A stretch of 13,071 nucleotides of DNA from an uncultured Bacteroidales bacterium. Lineage in GTDB: Bacteria; Bacteroidota; Bacteroidia; Bacteroidales; Bacteroidaceae. Positions 6,078 to 13,071 of this stretch are shown one piece after another; position 1 is the first letter of the stretch; each line of letters opens with the position of its first letter. Where the stretch lies: contig CALCYA010000057.1 in assembly GCA_937906165.1 (NCBI GenBank), positions 1-13,071 on the forward strand, in the 5' to 3' direction. A program made the position numbers and the translations under genes. The notes beneath the pieces are model-generated. The model saw nothing but the letters and a program-made list of their open reading frames with translations, was not told the origin of the DNA and ran no database searches.

Positions 6078-7966
6078 TGACATATAATGAGATTCTGAAA
6101 CATTATTGGGGTTACGATGATTTCCGCGGTATACAGCGCGAGATTATCGAGAGCATTGGGGCCGGGCGTGACACGCTCGGCCTTATGCCTACAGGTGGCG
6201 GAAAGAGTATAACTTTCCAGGTGCCTGCGCTCGCACAGGAGGGGCTCTGCATTGTTGTCACTCCTCTCATTGCACTAATGAAGGACCAGGTGGCCAATCT
6301 GCGCAGCCGAGGCATCAAGGCTGCGGCCGTCTACTCGGGTATGCGTACAAGTGAGATTGTCACGGCACTCGAGAACTGTATCTTCGGCGACTACAAGTTT
6401 CTTTATATATCCCCCGAGAGAACCTCTTCGGAACTGTTCCTCAATAAGATACAGCGTGTAAAGATATCTTTTATAACTGTTGATGAGGCTCACTGCATAT
6501 CGCAGTGGGGACACGATTTCCGTCCTGCCTACCGCCAGATAAGGCAGTTGCGCGAAATCTTTCCGTCTGTGCCCGTTCTTGCCCTTACTGCCACAGCCAC
6601 ACCCGAGGTGGTGAAGGATATACAGCAACAGTTGGGCTTTTCGCAGGAGAACTGTTTCAGCATGAGCTTCGGTCGCAAGAACCTTGTGTATGTGGTGCGC
6701 CACACCGAGAACAAACCGCAGGAACTGCTGCACATACTCAACCGCATGAGCGGCTCGGCTATAGTATATACCCTCAACCGGAAGAAAACGAAAGAGGTGT
6801 GCGATATTCTGCTCGAAAACGGTATCACAGCGGAGTATTATCATGCCGGTCTCTCGCCCGAGAGCAAGGATGCAAAAGAAGAGGCGTGGAAAAGCGGCAA
6901 GGCGCGTGTGATGGTATCAACGAATGCTTTCGGTATGGGTATCGACAAACCCGATGTGCGTCTTGTGGTGCACGTCGATTTGCCCAGCTCCATAGAGGCT
7001 TATTTCCAGGAGGCTGGCCGCGCAGGTCGTGACGGCAAGGATGCGTATGCGGTGACCCTTTTCAGCCGTGTCGACAGGCAGGTGGTGGCACGCCGCCTCT
7101 CCGACAACTACCCCTCGCAGGATTTTATCCGGGAGATTTATGACGAGATCTGCTACTACTACAGCATGGCGTTGGGCGATGGTCTCAACTGTACATTCGA
7201 GTTCTCGCTGGGTGACTTCTGCAAGGATTATCACCGCCCTACATTGCAAACCGACAGTGCACTTAGAATACTCACCCGCATGGGCTATCTTGAGTATGTC
7301 GAGGAGATGGAGTACTCATCGCGTGTGCGCTTCATTGTGGGCAAGGATGCCCTTTACCGTTTCCGTGGCTTGCCTGCTGACTATGAACTGCTTATAAATG
7401 CCCTGTTGCGCAACTACAGTGGGCTTTTCAGTGATTATGTGTTCATTGACGAGCGCTATCTGTCACGCATAACGAAGCTGTCGCGCCACCGTATGTATGA
7501 GATTTTCGTCTCGCTCAGCAACCGCGGTCTTGTCTCCTATGCGCCTTCGAAGAAGTGCCCGATAATAACCTTTACCCGTCATCGTGTGCTGGGCAGCGAG
7601 CTTCGCTTCGCACGCGAGGTGTACGACGAGCGTAAGGCTATCTTCGGCGATCGTCTAAAGGCGGTAATAAACTATGCCACAAGTGACAGCAAATGCCGTA
7701 GCAGGCTGTTGCTCGAGTATTTCGGTGAAAAGGATAGCGAAGAGTGCCGCCGCTGCGATGTGTGCGTTGCAAAGCGTGCGCAAGGCAAGTCGCAGCAGTT
7801 GGGCAGTAAAGAGGAGGCTGTGATGCAACTGCTTTCCGACGGCAAGCCCCATGCCATTGACGAACTGTCGGCTTTGGGACTGACAGACAGCGACCGCAGG
7901 CAGCTGTTGCGTGCCCTGTGTGATGAGGAGAAGATAAAGATTGTTGATGGTGAAATAATGATATAA
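6077..7966 (+). CDS. recQ: RecQ-family ATP-dependent DNA helicase
   Basis: This 629-residue superfamily 2 helicase unwinds DNA 3'-5' and supplies single strands for RecJ and RecA in end resection and fork repair. Motif I is TGGGKS (39-44, Lys43), motif II is DEAH (136-139) followed by the RecQ-type CISQWGHDFRPAY, and motif VI is QEAGRAGRDG (311-320). The zinc ligands are Cys540, Cys557, Cys560 and Cys563, with the family spacing C-x16-C-x2-C-x2-C. They lie about 220 residues after motif VI, whereas in E. coli RecQ (Cys380-403) the gap is only about 55. The intervening 330-535 segment looks helical with winged-helix character. A short winged-helix-like tail (about 575-629) ends the protein, and no HRDC domain was recognised. 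The gene starts inside the recJ stop codon and probably shares its mRNA. Confidence 0.95.
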   Translation: MTYNEILKHYWGYDDFRGIQREIIESIGAGRDTLGLMPTGGGKSITFQVPALAQEGLCIVVTPLIALMKDQVANLRSRGIKAAAVYSGMRTSEIVTALENCIFGDYKFLYISPERTSSELFLNKIQRVKISFITVDEAHCISQWGHDFRPAYRQIRQLREIFPSVPVLALTATATPEVVKDIQQQLGFSQENCFSMSFGRKNLVYVVRHTENKPQELLHILNRMSGSAIVYTLNRKKTKEVCDILLENGITAEYYHAGLSPESKDAKEEAWKSGKARVMVSTNAFGMGIDKPDVRLVVHVDLPSSIEAYFQEAGRAGRDGKDAYAVTLFSRVDRQVVARRLSDNYPSQDFIREIYDEICYYYSMALGDGLNCTFEFSLGDFCKDYHRPTLQTDSALRILTRMGYLEYVEEMEYSSRVRFIVGKDALYRFRGLPADYELLINALLRNYSGLFSDYVFIDERYLSRITKLSRHRMYEIFVSLSNRGLVSYAPSKKCPIITFTRHRVLGSELRFAREVYDERKAIFGDRLKAVINYATSDSKCRSRLLLEYFGEKDSEECRRCDVCVAKRAQGKSQQLGSKEEAVMQLLSDGKPHAIDELSALGLTDSDRRQLLRALCDEEKIKIVDGEIMI

Positions 7967-7983
7967 ACAGCTTTTAAACTACT

Positions 7984-9441
7984 ATGATAACATTTCTTGT
8001 GTGCCTTACGGCACTTGTTGCCGCTTATTTTACTTACGGAAAATACCTTGAAAAGGTTTGCGGCATTGATGCTGCAAATCCTGTTCCTTCAAAAACAATG
8101 TACGACGGTGTCGATTATATACCCATGCCCCGTTGGAAGGTATTCCTTATCCAGTTGCTTAATATTGCCGGTCTGGGACCCATCTTCGGTGCATTGCTCG
8201 GTGCCGCATACGGTCCCGTGGCATTCCTGTGGATTACATTGGGCGGAATATTCATGGGTGCCATGCACGACTTTGTTGCAGGTGTGATATCCCTCAAAAG
8301 CAACGGTCAGAGTCTACCGGAAATAATAGGCAATTATCTCGGTAGCGGAACAAGGGCTTTCATGCGCATTTTCTCGGTGTTCCTTATGGTACTTGTAGGC
8401 GCAGTATTCATGTCCCAGCCTGCGGAGTTGGTAGCATCAAATATATCAATCCCTTCTCTTGAGGTACAGGCATTCAGTGGCATGTCGTTGGAACTTGTCG
8501 CAGTGCTTGCCGTTATTCTCGTCTATTATATTCTTGCAACACTCTTGCCCATTGACAAACTCATAGGCCGTATATATCCGCTCTTCGGTATTGCACTGCT
8601 TGTCATGGCGGTAAGCATACTTTATATACTGCTCGTGCATAGCGATACATATATGATTCCCGAACTCACGTCACTTGAGAATCAGATTGCTGATTCCGAT
8701 AAGTTCCCGATTGTGCCCATGCTTTTTACGACAATCGCCTGTGGTGCAATCTCGGGCTTTCACGCAACTCAGTCGCCGATGATGGCACGTTGTATGACGT
8801 CCGAGAAGCAGAGCCGCAGCATCTTCTACGGTGCAATGATAGCCGAAAGTATTGTTGCGCTCATCTGGGCTGCCATCGGTATGGCCTTCTGGGGTGGAGT
8901 AGACGGGCTGAATGCGGCCATAGCCGAGTATGGTGGCAGTGCCGCAAAGATGGTAGACGTGATAACAAGTACTACAATGGGCTCTGTGGTCGCTGCATTT
9001 GTGCTTGTGGGTGTCGTGGGATGTGCAATAACATCTGGTGATACGGCTTTCCGTTGTGCAAGACTCATTGTGGCCGATATCTTCGGCATTGAGCAGAAGA
9101 AACTGCTTAAGAGGGTGTCTGTGTCTCTGCCGCTTTTTGCAGTGGCGCTGTTGATTATCTTCGCTCTCCCGTTCCAGACAATATGGAGTTACTTTGCCTG
9201 GTGTAACCAGACTCTGGCCGTTATAACATTGTGGTGTATCACCGTGTATCTGTTCAAGAAAGGCAAGCCTGTCGTCATTGCCATGATACCGGCACTGGTG
9301 ATGACATACGTCTGTTCATCGTATATCTTCATTTCACCTATGATGTGCGGAATGGAGAACCGCATGCTTGCATATATTCTTGGCGCTGTATTGACGCTGC
9401 TTATTGCTGCAGCGGTACACGTAAAGGCAAAAGGAAAGTGA
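7984..9441 (+). CDS. cstA: CstA-family (carbon starvation) membrane transporter, short form
   Basis: This 485-residue, very hydrophobic inner-membrane protein has about 12-13 predicted membrane segments (for example 2-18, 80-101, 128-146, 170-188, 198-217, 282-302, 332-352, 378-398, 404-422, 430-450, 462-480). Family landmarks include GLGPIFGALLGAAYGP (63-78), GAMHDFVAGVISLKSNGQSL (92-111), SGFHATQSPMMARC (257-270) and TSGDTAFRCARLIVADIFGI (350-369). Enterobacterial CstA and BtsT are about 700 residues and have been linked to peptide or pyruvate uptake during carbon starvation. This shorter form keeps the conserved core but lacks about 200 residues, so the substrate is uncertain. It lies 17 bases after recQ with no visible promoter between, so it is probably co-transcribed with recJ-recQ. 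A strong terminator follows. Confidence 0.92.
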   Translation: MITFLVCLTALVAAYFTYGKYLEKVCGIDAANPVPSKTMYDGVDYIPMPRWKVFLIQLLNIAGLGPIFGALLGAAYGPVAFLWITLGGIFMGAMHDFVAGVISLKSNGQSLPEIIGNYLGSGTRAFMRIFSVFLMVLVGAVFMSQPAELVASNISIPSLEVQAFSGMSLELVAVLAVILVYYILATLLPIDKLIGRIYPLFGIALLVMAVSILYILLVHSDTYMIPELTSLENQIADSDKFPIVPMLFTTIACGAISGFHATQSPMMARCMTSEKQSRSIFYGAMIAESIVALIWAAIGMAFWGGVDGLNAAIAEYGGSAAKMVDVITSTTMGSVVAAFVLVGVVGCAITSGDTAFRCARLIVADIFGIEQKKLLKRVSVSLPLFAVALLIIFALPFQTIWSYFAWCNQTLAVITLWCITVYLFKKGKPVVIAMIPALVMTYVCSSYIFISPMMCGMENRMLAYILGAVLTLLIAAAVHVKAKGK

Positions 9442-9458
9442 AGATTCCATGTTTGAAT

Positions 9459-9499
9459 GAGGCCGAGCCAAAAGTAATTTTGGCTCGGCCTCTGTTTTT
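9459..9499 (+). terminator. rho-independent terminator after cstA
   Basis: A perfect 15-bp stem (GAGGCCGAGCCAAAA at 9459-9473, its complement at 9478-9492) encloses the loop GTAA and is followed by TGTTTTT. It sits 17 bases after the cstA stop, between convergent genes. The A/T end of the stem would be read by both strands, but the run of T is on the + strand side only, so it mainly serves cstA. Confidence 0.92.
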
Positions 9500-9518
9500 C
9501 GGTATCCATATTTGTTTC

Positions 9519-10748
9519 TCATGAAAAGACTTTCCTTTCATCAGGGCTGCTTTGACCGCGGGTGAAGTCGGGTATTTCAACGGGTGTGCCACCGTTGCTT
9601 GCCGATATGTCAGTGAGTTCTACAAGGCAGCTCCACAGTGCTGCGTCATATACATTCATGTCAAGCGGAAGTCCATTCCGCAGGCAGTGAATCAGGCGGC
9701 AGTCCATGGCATAGTCTATCCAGCGGCGGCCGCACAGTTCCTCGCCACGCTGTTTGTACATCTCCACAAATGGGTGGCGGTATTGTTCCATCAGTCTGTT
9801 GCACTCTTCGCCCATAGCAACGTTATCGCTGTCGGGGCTAAAGGCAAACGCTTGCACGGGGTATTTCTGCGCAAAGCCTTCTGTACCGCTGATTAGGAAC
9901 GAGCGGCTGTAGGGGCGTGGCAGTGTTATGCAGTGTTGTACAAGAATGGTATGTCCCTTTTCTGTGGTGATGATCGAGCTGTTCATGTTGCCTTGCAGGC
10001 TGTTGTCGCCAACGGTCTTTGAGGAGCATGATACAATGCTGTTCATCCTGTCATCACGGTTTATTCCCATTGCCAGTGCTACAGGGCCAAGACCATGTGT
10101 GGGGTAGGGGTTGCCATTGTGTCTGCTCATGAATTCCACCTGCCAGTTGCTCCATTTGCGGCCTCCTTCGTCATTGGTGGCAATACGTTCTCGCAAGTCA
10201 TGCAGGTAAGAGCCCTCGGCATGGATTATCTCGCCAAGTCTGCCCTGCTGTACCATGTTCAGGGTGCACAGCTCAAACTCGTCGTAACAGCAGTTCTCAA
10301 GCATTATGCAGTGGCGCTGTGTCTCCTCGGCGGTGTCAACGAGTCTCCAGCAGTCGGCAACGGTTGTCGCTGCCGGCACTTCTGTAGCAACGTGCTTTCC
10401 GCACTGCATGGCGTATACGGCAATGTCGGCATGGCTTGCCCAGTCGGTGCATATATACACAAGGTCAATATCCGGTTGACGGCACAGACATTTCCAGCCA
10501 TCGCTGTCGCAATAGGTGGTGGGGGCATCTCCTCCCTGTTCTGTTATGATGCCCTTTGCCTCCTCTATGTTCTCTTCAACAAGGTCGCACAGGGCGGTTA
10601 TACGGCATCCCTCGATGTGCATCATACGGTGCACGGCACGCTTCGCACGCACGCCCAGGCCCACAAAGCCTATGCGTACGCACTCAATGGGTTCACACTG
10701 CAGTTGCAGCACGTTCCTGCGTCCAATGTTATTGCCGTTATTGCTCAT
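9519..10748 (-). CDS. Gfo/Idh/MocA-fold protein, GH109 (alpha-N-acetylgalactosaminidase) type
   Basis: This 409-residue protein has an N-terminal Rossmann fold: beta strand then GFVGLGVRA (27-35), and ALCD (52-55), where an acidic residue would contact the NAD ribose. DLVYICTDWASHADIAVYAM (95-114), KHVATEVPAA (118-127) and MLENCCYDEFEL (149-160) closely resemble GH109 enzymes. These remove alpha-linked N-acetylgalactosamine by a redox mechanism with tightly bound NAD+. The NGNPYPTHGLGPVA segment (211-224, Tyr215, His218) is also typical. The third Gly of GxGxxG is Ala35. Many GH109 proteins carry a Tat or Sec signal; here the N-terminus (MSNNGNNIGRRNVLQLQ) has an Arg pair but no hydrophobic stretch, so a cytoplasmic location is likely. 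A plain sugar dehydrogenase is the alternative. It is convergent with cstA and downstream of a separate - strand gene. Confidence 0.85.
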   Translation of the reverse strand: MSNNGNNIGRRNVLQLQCEPIECVRIGFVGLGVRAKRAVHRMMHIEGCRITALCDLVEENIEEAKGIITEQGGDAPTTYCDSDGWKCLCRQPDIDLVYICTDWASHADIAVYAMQCGKHVATEVPAATTVADCWRLVDTAEETQRHCIMLENCCYDEFELCTLNMVQQGRLGEIIHAEGSYLHDLRERIATNDEGGRKWSNWQVEFMSRHNGNPYPTHGLGPVALAMGINRDDRMNSIVSCSSKTVGDNSLQGNMNSSIITTEKGHTILVQHCITLPRPYSRSFLISGTEGFAQKYPVQAFAFSPDSDNVAMGEECNRLMEQYRHPFVEMYKQRGEELCGRRWIDYAMDCRLIHCLRNGLPLDMNVYDAALWSCLVELTDISASNGGTPVEIPDFTRGQSSPDERKVFS

Positions 10749-10751
10749 TCC

Positions 10752-10766
10752 GTAATCTCTGATTAC
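10752..10766 (-). promoter_or_regulatory. candidate operator palindrome before the GH109-type gene
   Basis: GTAATC-TCT-GATTAC is a perfect 6-3-6 inverted repeat between the candidate -7 box (it shares base 10766) and the start codon, which begins at 10748. It would cover the transcription start, a position typical of a repressor site. It could also form a small hairpin in the mRNA leader. No specific regulator is recognised. Confidence 0.4.
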
Positions 10767-10796
10767 AAAATAACAAAAAATGTATCTGCTTTCAAA
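10766..10796 (-). promoter_or_regulatory. candidate promoter of the GH109-type gene
   Basis: On the - strand TTTG (10796-10793) is followed after 20 bases by TATTTTG (10772-10766). This resembles the Bacteroidota -33/-7 pair but is one base short in the -7 box (TAnTTTG instead of TAnnTTTG). The leader would be only about 10 bases long. A separate promoter is expected here because a terminator lies just upstream. Confidence 0.4.
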
Positions 10797-10823
10797 GCTT
10801 TTAAGGTGAATTAACGCAGATAG

Positions 10824-10871
10824 TCTTCAAAACAGAAAACGGAAACATGCAATTCCCATATTTCCGTTTTC
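10824..10871 (-). terminator. terminator of the Sel1-repeat gene (- strand)
   Basis: The arms GAAAACGGAAA (10835-10845) and TTTCCGTTTTC (10861-10871) make a perfect 11-bp stem with a 15-base loop. Read on the - strand it is followed by TGTTTTG. It lies 27 bases past the stop of the Sel1-repeat gene and insulates the GH109-type gene from it. Confidence 0.75.
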
Positions 10872-10897
10872 ACCTTTCTTTCAATAAGTGAGGATAT

Positions 10898-13071
10898 TTA
10901 AATCTCTTTCAGTTTCTCTTTGGCTTCCTCGTTGCCGGCGTTTGCCGCTTCGCGGTAGAGGTCCTTGGCAAGGCTCTTGTCGCGGCCTATGCCTTTACCC
11001 TCGTAATAGCAGTCTGCCATCAGCTTGGTGCCGCGGTGGTCTTTCTTGAGGTGAAGTTCTTTTGCATAATGATATGCTTTCTTCTCATTGCCGGCCTTCA
11101 GCTCATAATCGTGCATGTAGAGTAGCGCGTCATCAAGCTTATAATCTGCGGCAGCCTTGATATATTTTATTCCGTTTGCTCCCTCGGCGGTAAGCAGCTT
11201 GCCATATTCATACAATGCCTGCGGATTCTCCTGTTCAACAGCCTTTTGCAATATTGCTTTTGCTGCGTTCTTGTCCTGTTCCACCATAGTTCCGTTTGTA
11301 TATCGGTGGAACATCTCAAGCTGAGCGCGTGCTTCTCCAAGTTCGGCCGCGCTTGCATAGTACTTGTGTGCCATATTCTCATCCTTATCTGTCCCGACAC
11401 CTTTCTCAAGCATTACGGCAAGCTCGTATTGTGCTCCTGCATGGTTTTTCTCTGCAGCATCGCGCATGAAATTATAGGCCAGCTGCTCGTTCTTTGTGAG
11501 TCCGGTGCCGTTGAGATAGCAGAGTCCTACATAATACATTGACGGGGCATAGCGGTACTGCGCAAGCTCGGCAAACATCGTAACGGCATCCTTGTAACGC
11601 TTCTGGTTGTAGTATATCATTGCGCGCTCATGGTGGTAGGCACAGGCCGCTAATGTGGCGGAATCCATAGGAACCTCTTCCTGTTTCTGTGCCGTCGGCT
11701 GTTCTGTATTCTCCTGCTTCTGTGGTTTGTCGTTGAACCTGGTGATTGTTATGCCGTCGTTACTGAACATGATATTTTCGTCGCGTCCGATGACATCAAC
11801 GGTTATGTTGTTGCAGCTGCTGCTGTTGTAGAACTCCATCACAGCCTCGCCGTTCTCAATCTTTACAGTCGGGTTCCAGTAGATGGTACGGCGGTAGTCC
11901 TTCTCCTGCGGTTTCATTGTGCCATAGTCGGGCGAGTAGAACTGCTTGCTCTCGCTGTATCCCTGCAGTGACGTATAACGCATGGTGCTGCCTGGTGCTG
12001 CATATTCGGGTACAAGCCCCTGTGCGCGCTCTTCATCGCTGTATGGTATCAGGCAGGCGACATAGTTGGGGTTGATTGGGTGGCTGATGTCGCTCTCGGG
12101 GGTTATCCTCTTGAAGAAGGTGCGGCTGTCGGGGCAATCATCCACCCCATTGCCTGCAAATAGGTAACTTTGTGAGAGAAAGCCTTTATAGAATTTCTGT
12201 ACAGGCACTTTGTTGTCCATCATTCTTCCTAACGGTGTCCAGTGGGTAACTCTGTTCTCGAACTGCAAGCGGACCTTTTCGTCACTTCGTATGACAAATT
12301 CCTTGAATCCGGTCATCTTGTTTACATCCGGCAATCCGCGCAGATATTCCATGTCGGGCTCGGGTACTTTGTCAAAGCTGTATTCTCCTGCCACCACCAT
12401 CAGCTGTACCCAATATGCCCAGTTGTAGTTGTGGCGGCGCATTGCACTGAGTACCACATCTCCAGCAGTGAGAATATGGTCAAATTCATGGTCTACAGTC
12501 AATGTCATGGTTTCACCTGAGTTTTTATTGGCTTTGCCTGCAAATTCACCTTCGGGGAAGGCCGAACCGTATCTTATGTTACCAACGTACTTGGTCTGTC
12601 CGGGCATCGCTTCATACGGAAATCCCATGGACATTATCTCGCTACTTTCTATGGTTGTACCTTGTCCTTCAGAAAACAGACTCTCGTTTTCAAGATAACC
12701 TTCAGACTCTTCATTACTTATATTGCCGCTGTTTTCTTGCTCTTTAAAAGTTTGTATTAGACTTTTGGGAGTTTCATTTACTTCATCATAAATGTCCCGG
12801 TCGTTCCTTGCATCGTGATATATCTCGTCCTCGTATGTGTTGAACATGTCAAGATATGTCACGTCCTGCGCATACTCCCACTCATCGAGGTAGTTGAAGC
12901 GCATCTCGCTGTGCGGAGGTCGGCTGTTGAGTTCATTCTTCTTCTTTGCCGTCACCTCGAGCGACGAGAGCATGAACTCGAACGGGTTCAGCTTCACGAG
13001 GCTGTCGCTCTGGCTCCTGCTCATAGGCTTGCCAAGGTGGTTCTCCCAGTAGTCGTAGAGACGGAATCCCG
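10898..13071 (-). CDS. large surface-type protein with C-terminal Sel1 repeats (5' end outside the window)
   Basis: The frame stays open to the right window edge, and residues before the Met codon ending at 13024 read GFRLYDYWENHLGKP, so that Met is internal and the gene is partial (at least 723 residues). Counting from that Met, residues 1-60 include LEVTAKKK and WEYAQDVTY, resembling plug/carboxypeptidase-like surface proteins of Bacteroidota. Residues 70-130 are acidic and low in complexity. YWVQLMVVAGEY (204-215) and RTIYWNPTVKIENGEAVMEF (379-398) then lead into FYNSSSC, the closing motif of those proteins. A Gln/Glu/Lys-rich linker (433-452) leads to one TPR-like helix pair (464-490) and about six Sel1-like repeats (493-697), for example AGAQYELAVMLEKGVGTDKD. 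Sel1 repeats bind proteins. The function is not recognised; an envelope role is likely, and any signal peptide would lie outside the window. Confidence 0.8.
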   Translation of the reverse strand, partial: GFRLYDYWENHLGKPMSRSQSDSLVKLNPFEFMLSSLEVTAKKKNELNSRPPHSEMRFNYLDEWEYAQDVTYLDMFNTYEDEIYHDARNDRDIYDEVNETPKSLIQTFKEQENSGNISNEESEGYLENESLFSEGQGTTIESSEIMSMGFPYEAMPGQTKYVGNIRYGSAFPEGEFAGKANKNSGETMTLTVDHEFDHILTAGDVVLSAMRRHNYNWAYWVQLMVVAGEYSFDKVPEPDMEYLRGLPDVNKMTGFKEFVIRSDEKVRLQFENRVTHWTPLGRMMDNKVPVQKFYKGFLSQSYLFAGNGVDDCPDSRTFFKRITPESDISHPINPNYVACLIPYSDEERAQGLVPEYAAPGSTMRYTSLQGYSESKQFYSPDYGTMKPQEKDYRRTIYWNPTVKIENGEAVMEFYNSSSCNNITVDVIGRDENIMFSNDGITITRFNDKPQKQENTEQPTAQKQEEVPMDSATLAACAYHHERAMIYYNQKRYKDAVTMFAELAQYRYAPSMYYVGLCYLNGTGLTKNEQLAYNFMRDAAEKNHAGAQYELAVMLEKGVGTDKDENMAHKYYASAAELGEARAQLEMFHRYTNGTMVEQDKNAAKAILQKAVEQENPQALYEYGKLLTAEGANGIKYIKAAADYKLDDALLYMHDYELKAGNEKKAYHYAKELHLKKDHRGTKLMADCYYEGKGIGRDKSLAKDLYREAANAGNEEAKEKLKEI

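Noticed and set aside
10095..10814. 239-codon + strand frame opposite the GH109-type gene
   Set aside because: The - strand frame contains unmistakable Gfo/Idh/MocA and GH109 motifs; the + strand product is an Ala/Val/His-rich shadow.
12210..12747. Several + strand open frames opposite the surface-type gene
   Set aside because: They overlap each other in different frames within a clear - strand coding region and show no family motif.

Overview
The window looks like chromosomal DNA from a member of the Bacteroidota, most likely order Bacteroidales. The reasons are Bacteroides-type promoter boxes (TTTG, about 20 bases, then TAnnTTTG), A/T-rich leaders without clear Shine-Dalgarno sequences, secreted DUF3857/transglutaminase-like proteins, a 'YWNP...FYN' type surface protein and a GH109-type oxidoreductase-fold protein. 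Genus cannot be fixed from the sequence alone. No rRNA, tRNA, CRISPR array, transposase, integrase or phage gene was seen.

Layout. Bases 1-186 are non-coding and hold a perfect 55-base direct repeat (offset 83 bases). Each copy carries a promoter-like pair of boxes and a 14-base palindrome, and two small A/U-rich inverted repeats abut the first start codon. Bases 187-4045 encode two exported DUF3857/transglutaminase-like proteins, 4 bases apart. The first has lost the Cys and His of the catalytic triad; the second keeps both. A strong hairpin terminator closes this pair. After a 307-base gap with a candidate promoter and leader come recJ, recQ (start codon overlapping the recJ stop by one base) and, 17 bases on, a short cstA-family transporter gene. 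All three lie on the + strand and probably form one transcription unit, ended by a perfect 15-bp hairpin terminator.

From 9519 the genes are on the - strand. A Gfo/Idh/MocA-fold protein of the GH109 (NAD-dependent alpha-N-acetylgalactosaminidase) type has its own promoter-like boxes and a candidate operator palindrome. Upstream of it, separated by a terminator, is the 3' part of a large gene cut by the right window edge: a surface-type module ending in a YWNP motif, then a Gln/Glu-rich linker and a Sel1-repeat tail.

How they fit. RecJ (5'-3' ssDNA exonuclease) and RecQ (3'-5' helicase) are known partners in DNA end processing, so their coupling is sensible. The cstA gene has no obvious functional link to them. 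The DUF3857 pair probably acts in the cell envelope as an enzyme plus pseudoenzyme. I see no clearly new defence or mobile system. The best candidates for follow-up are the duplicated promoter repeat, the enzyme/pseudoenzyme pair, the displaced zinc cluster in RecQ and the Sel1 fusion protein.
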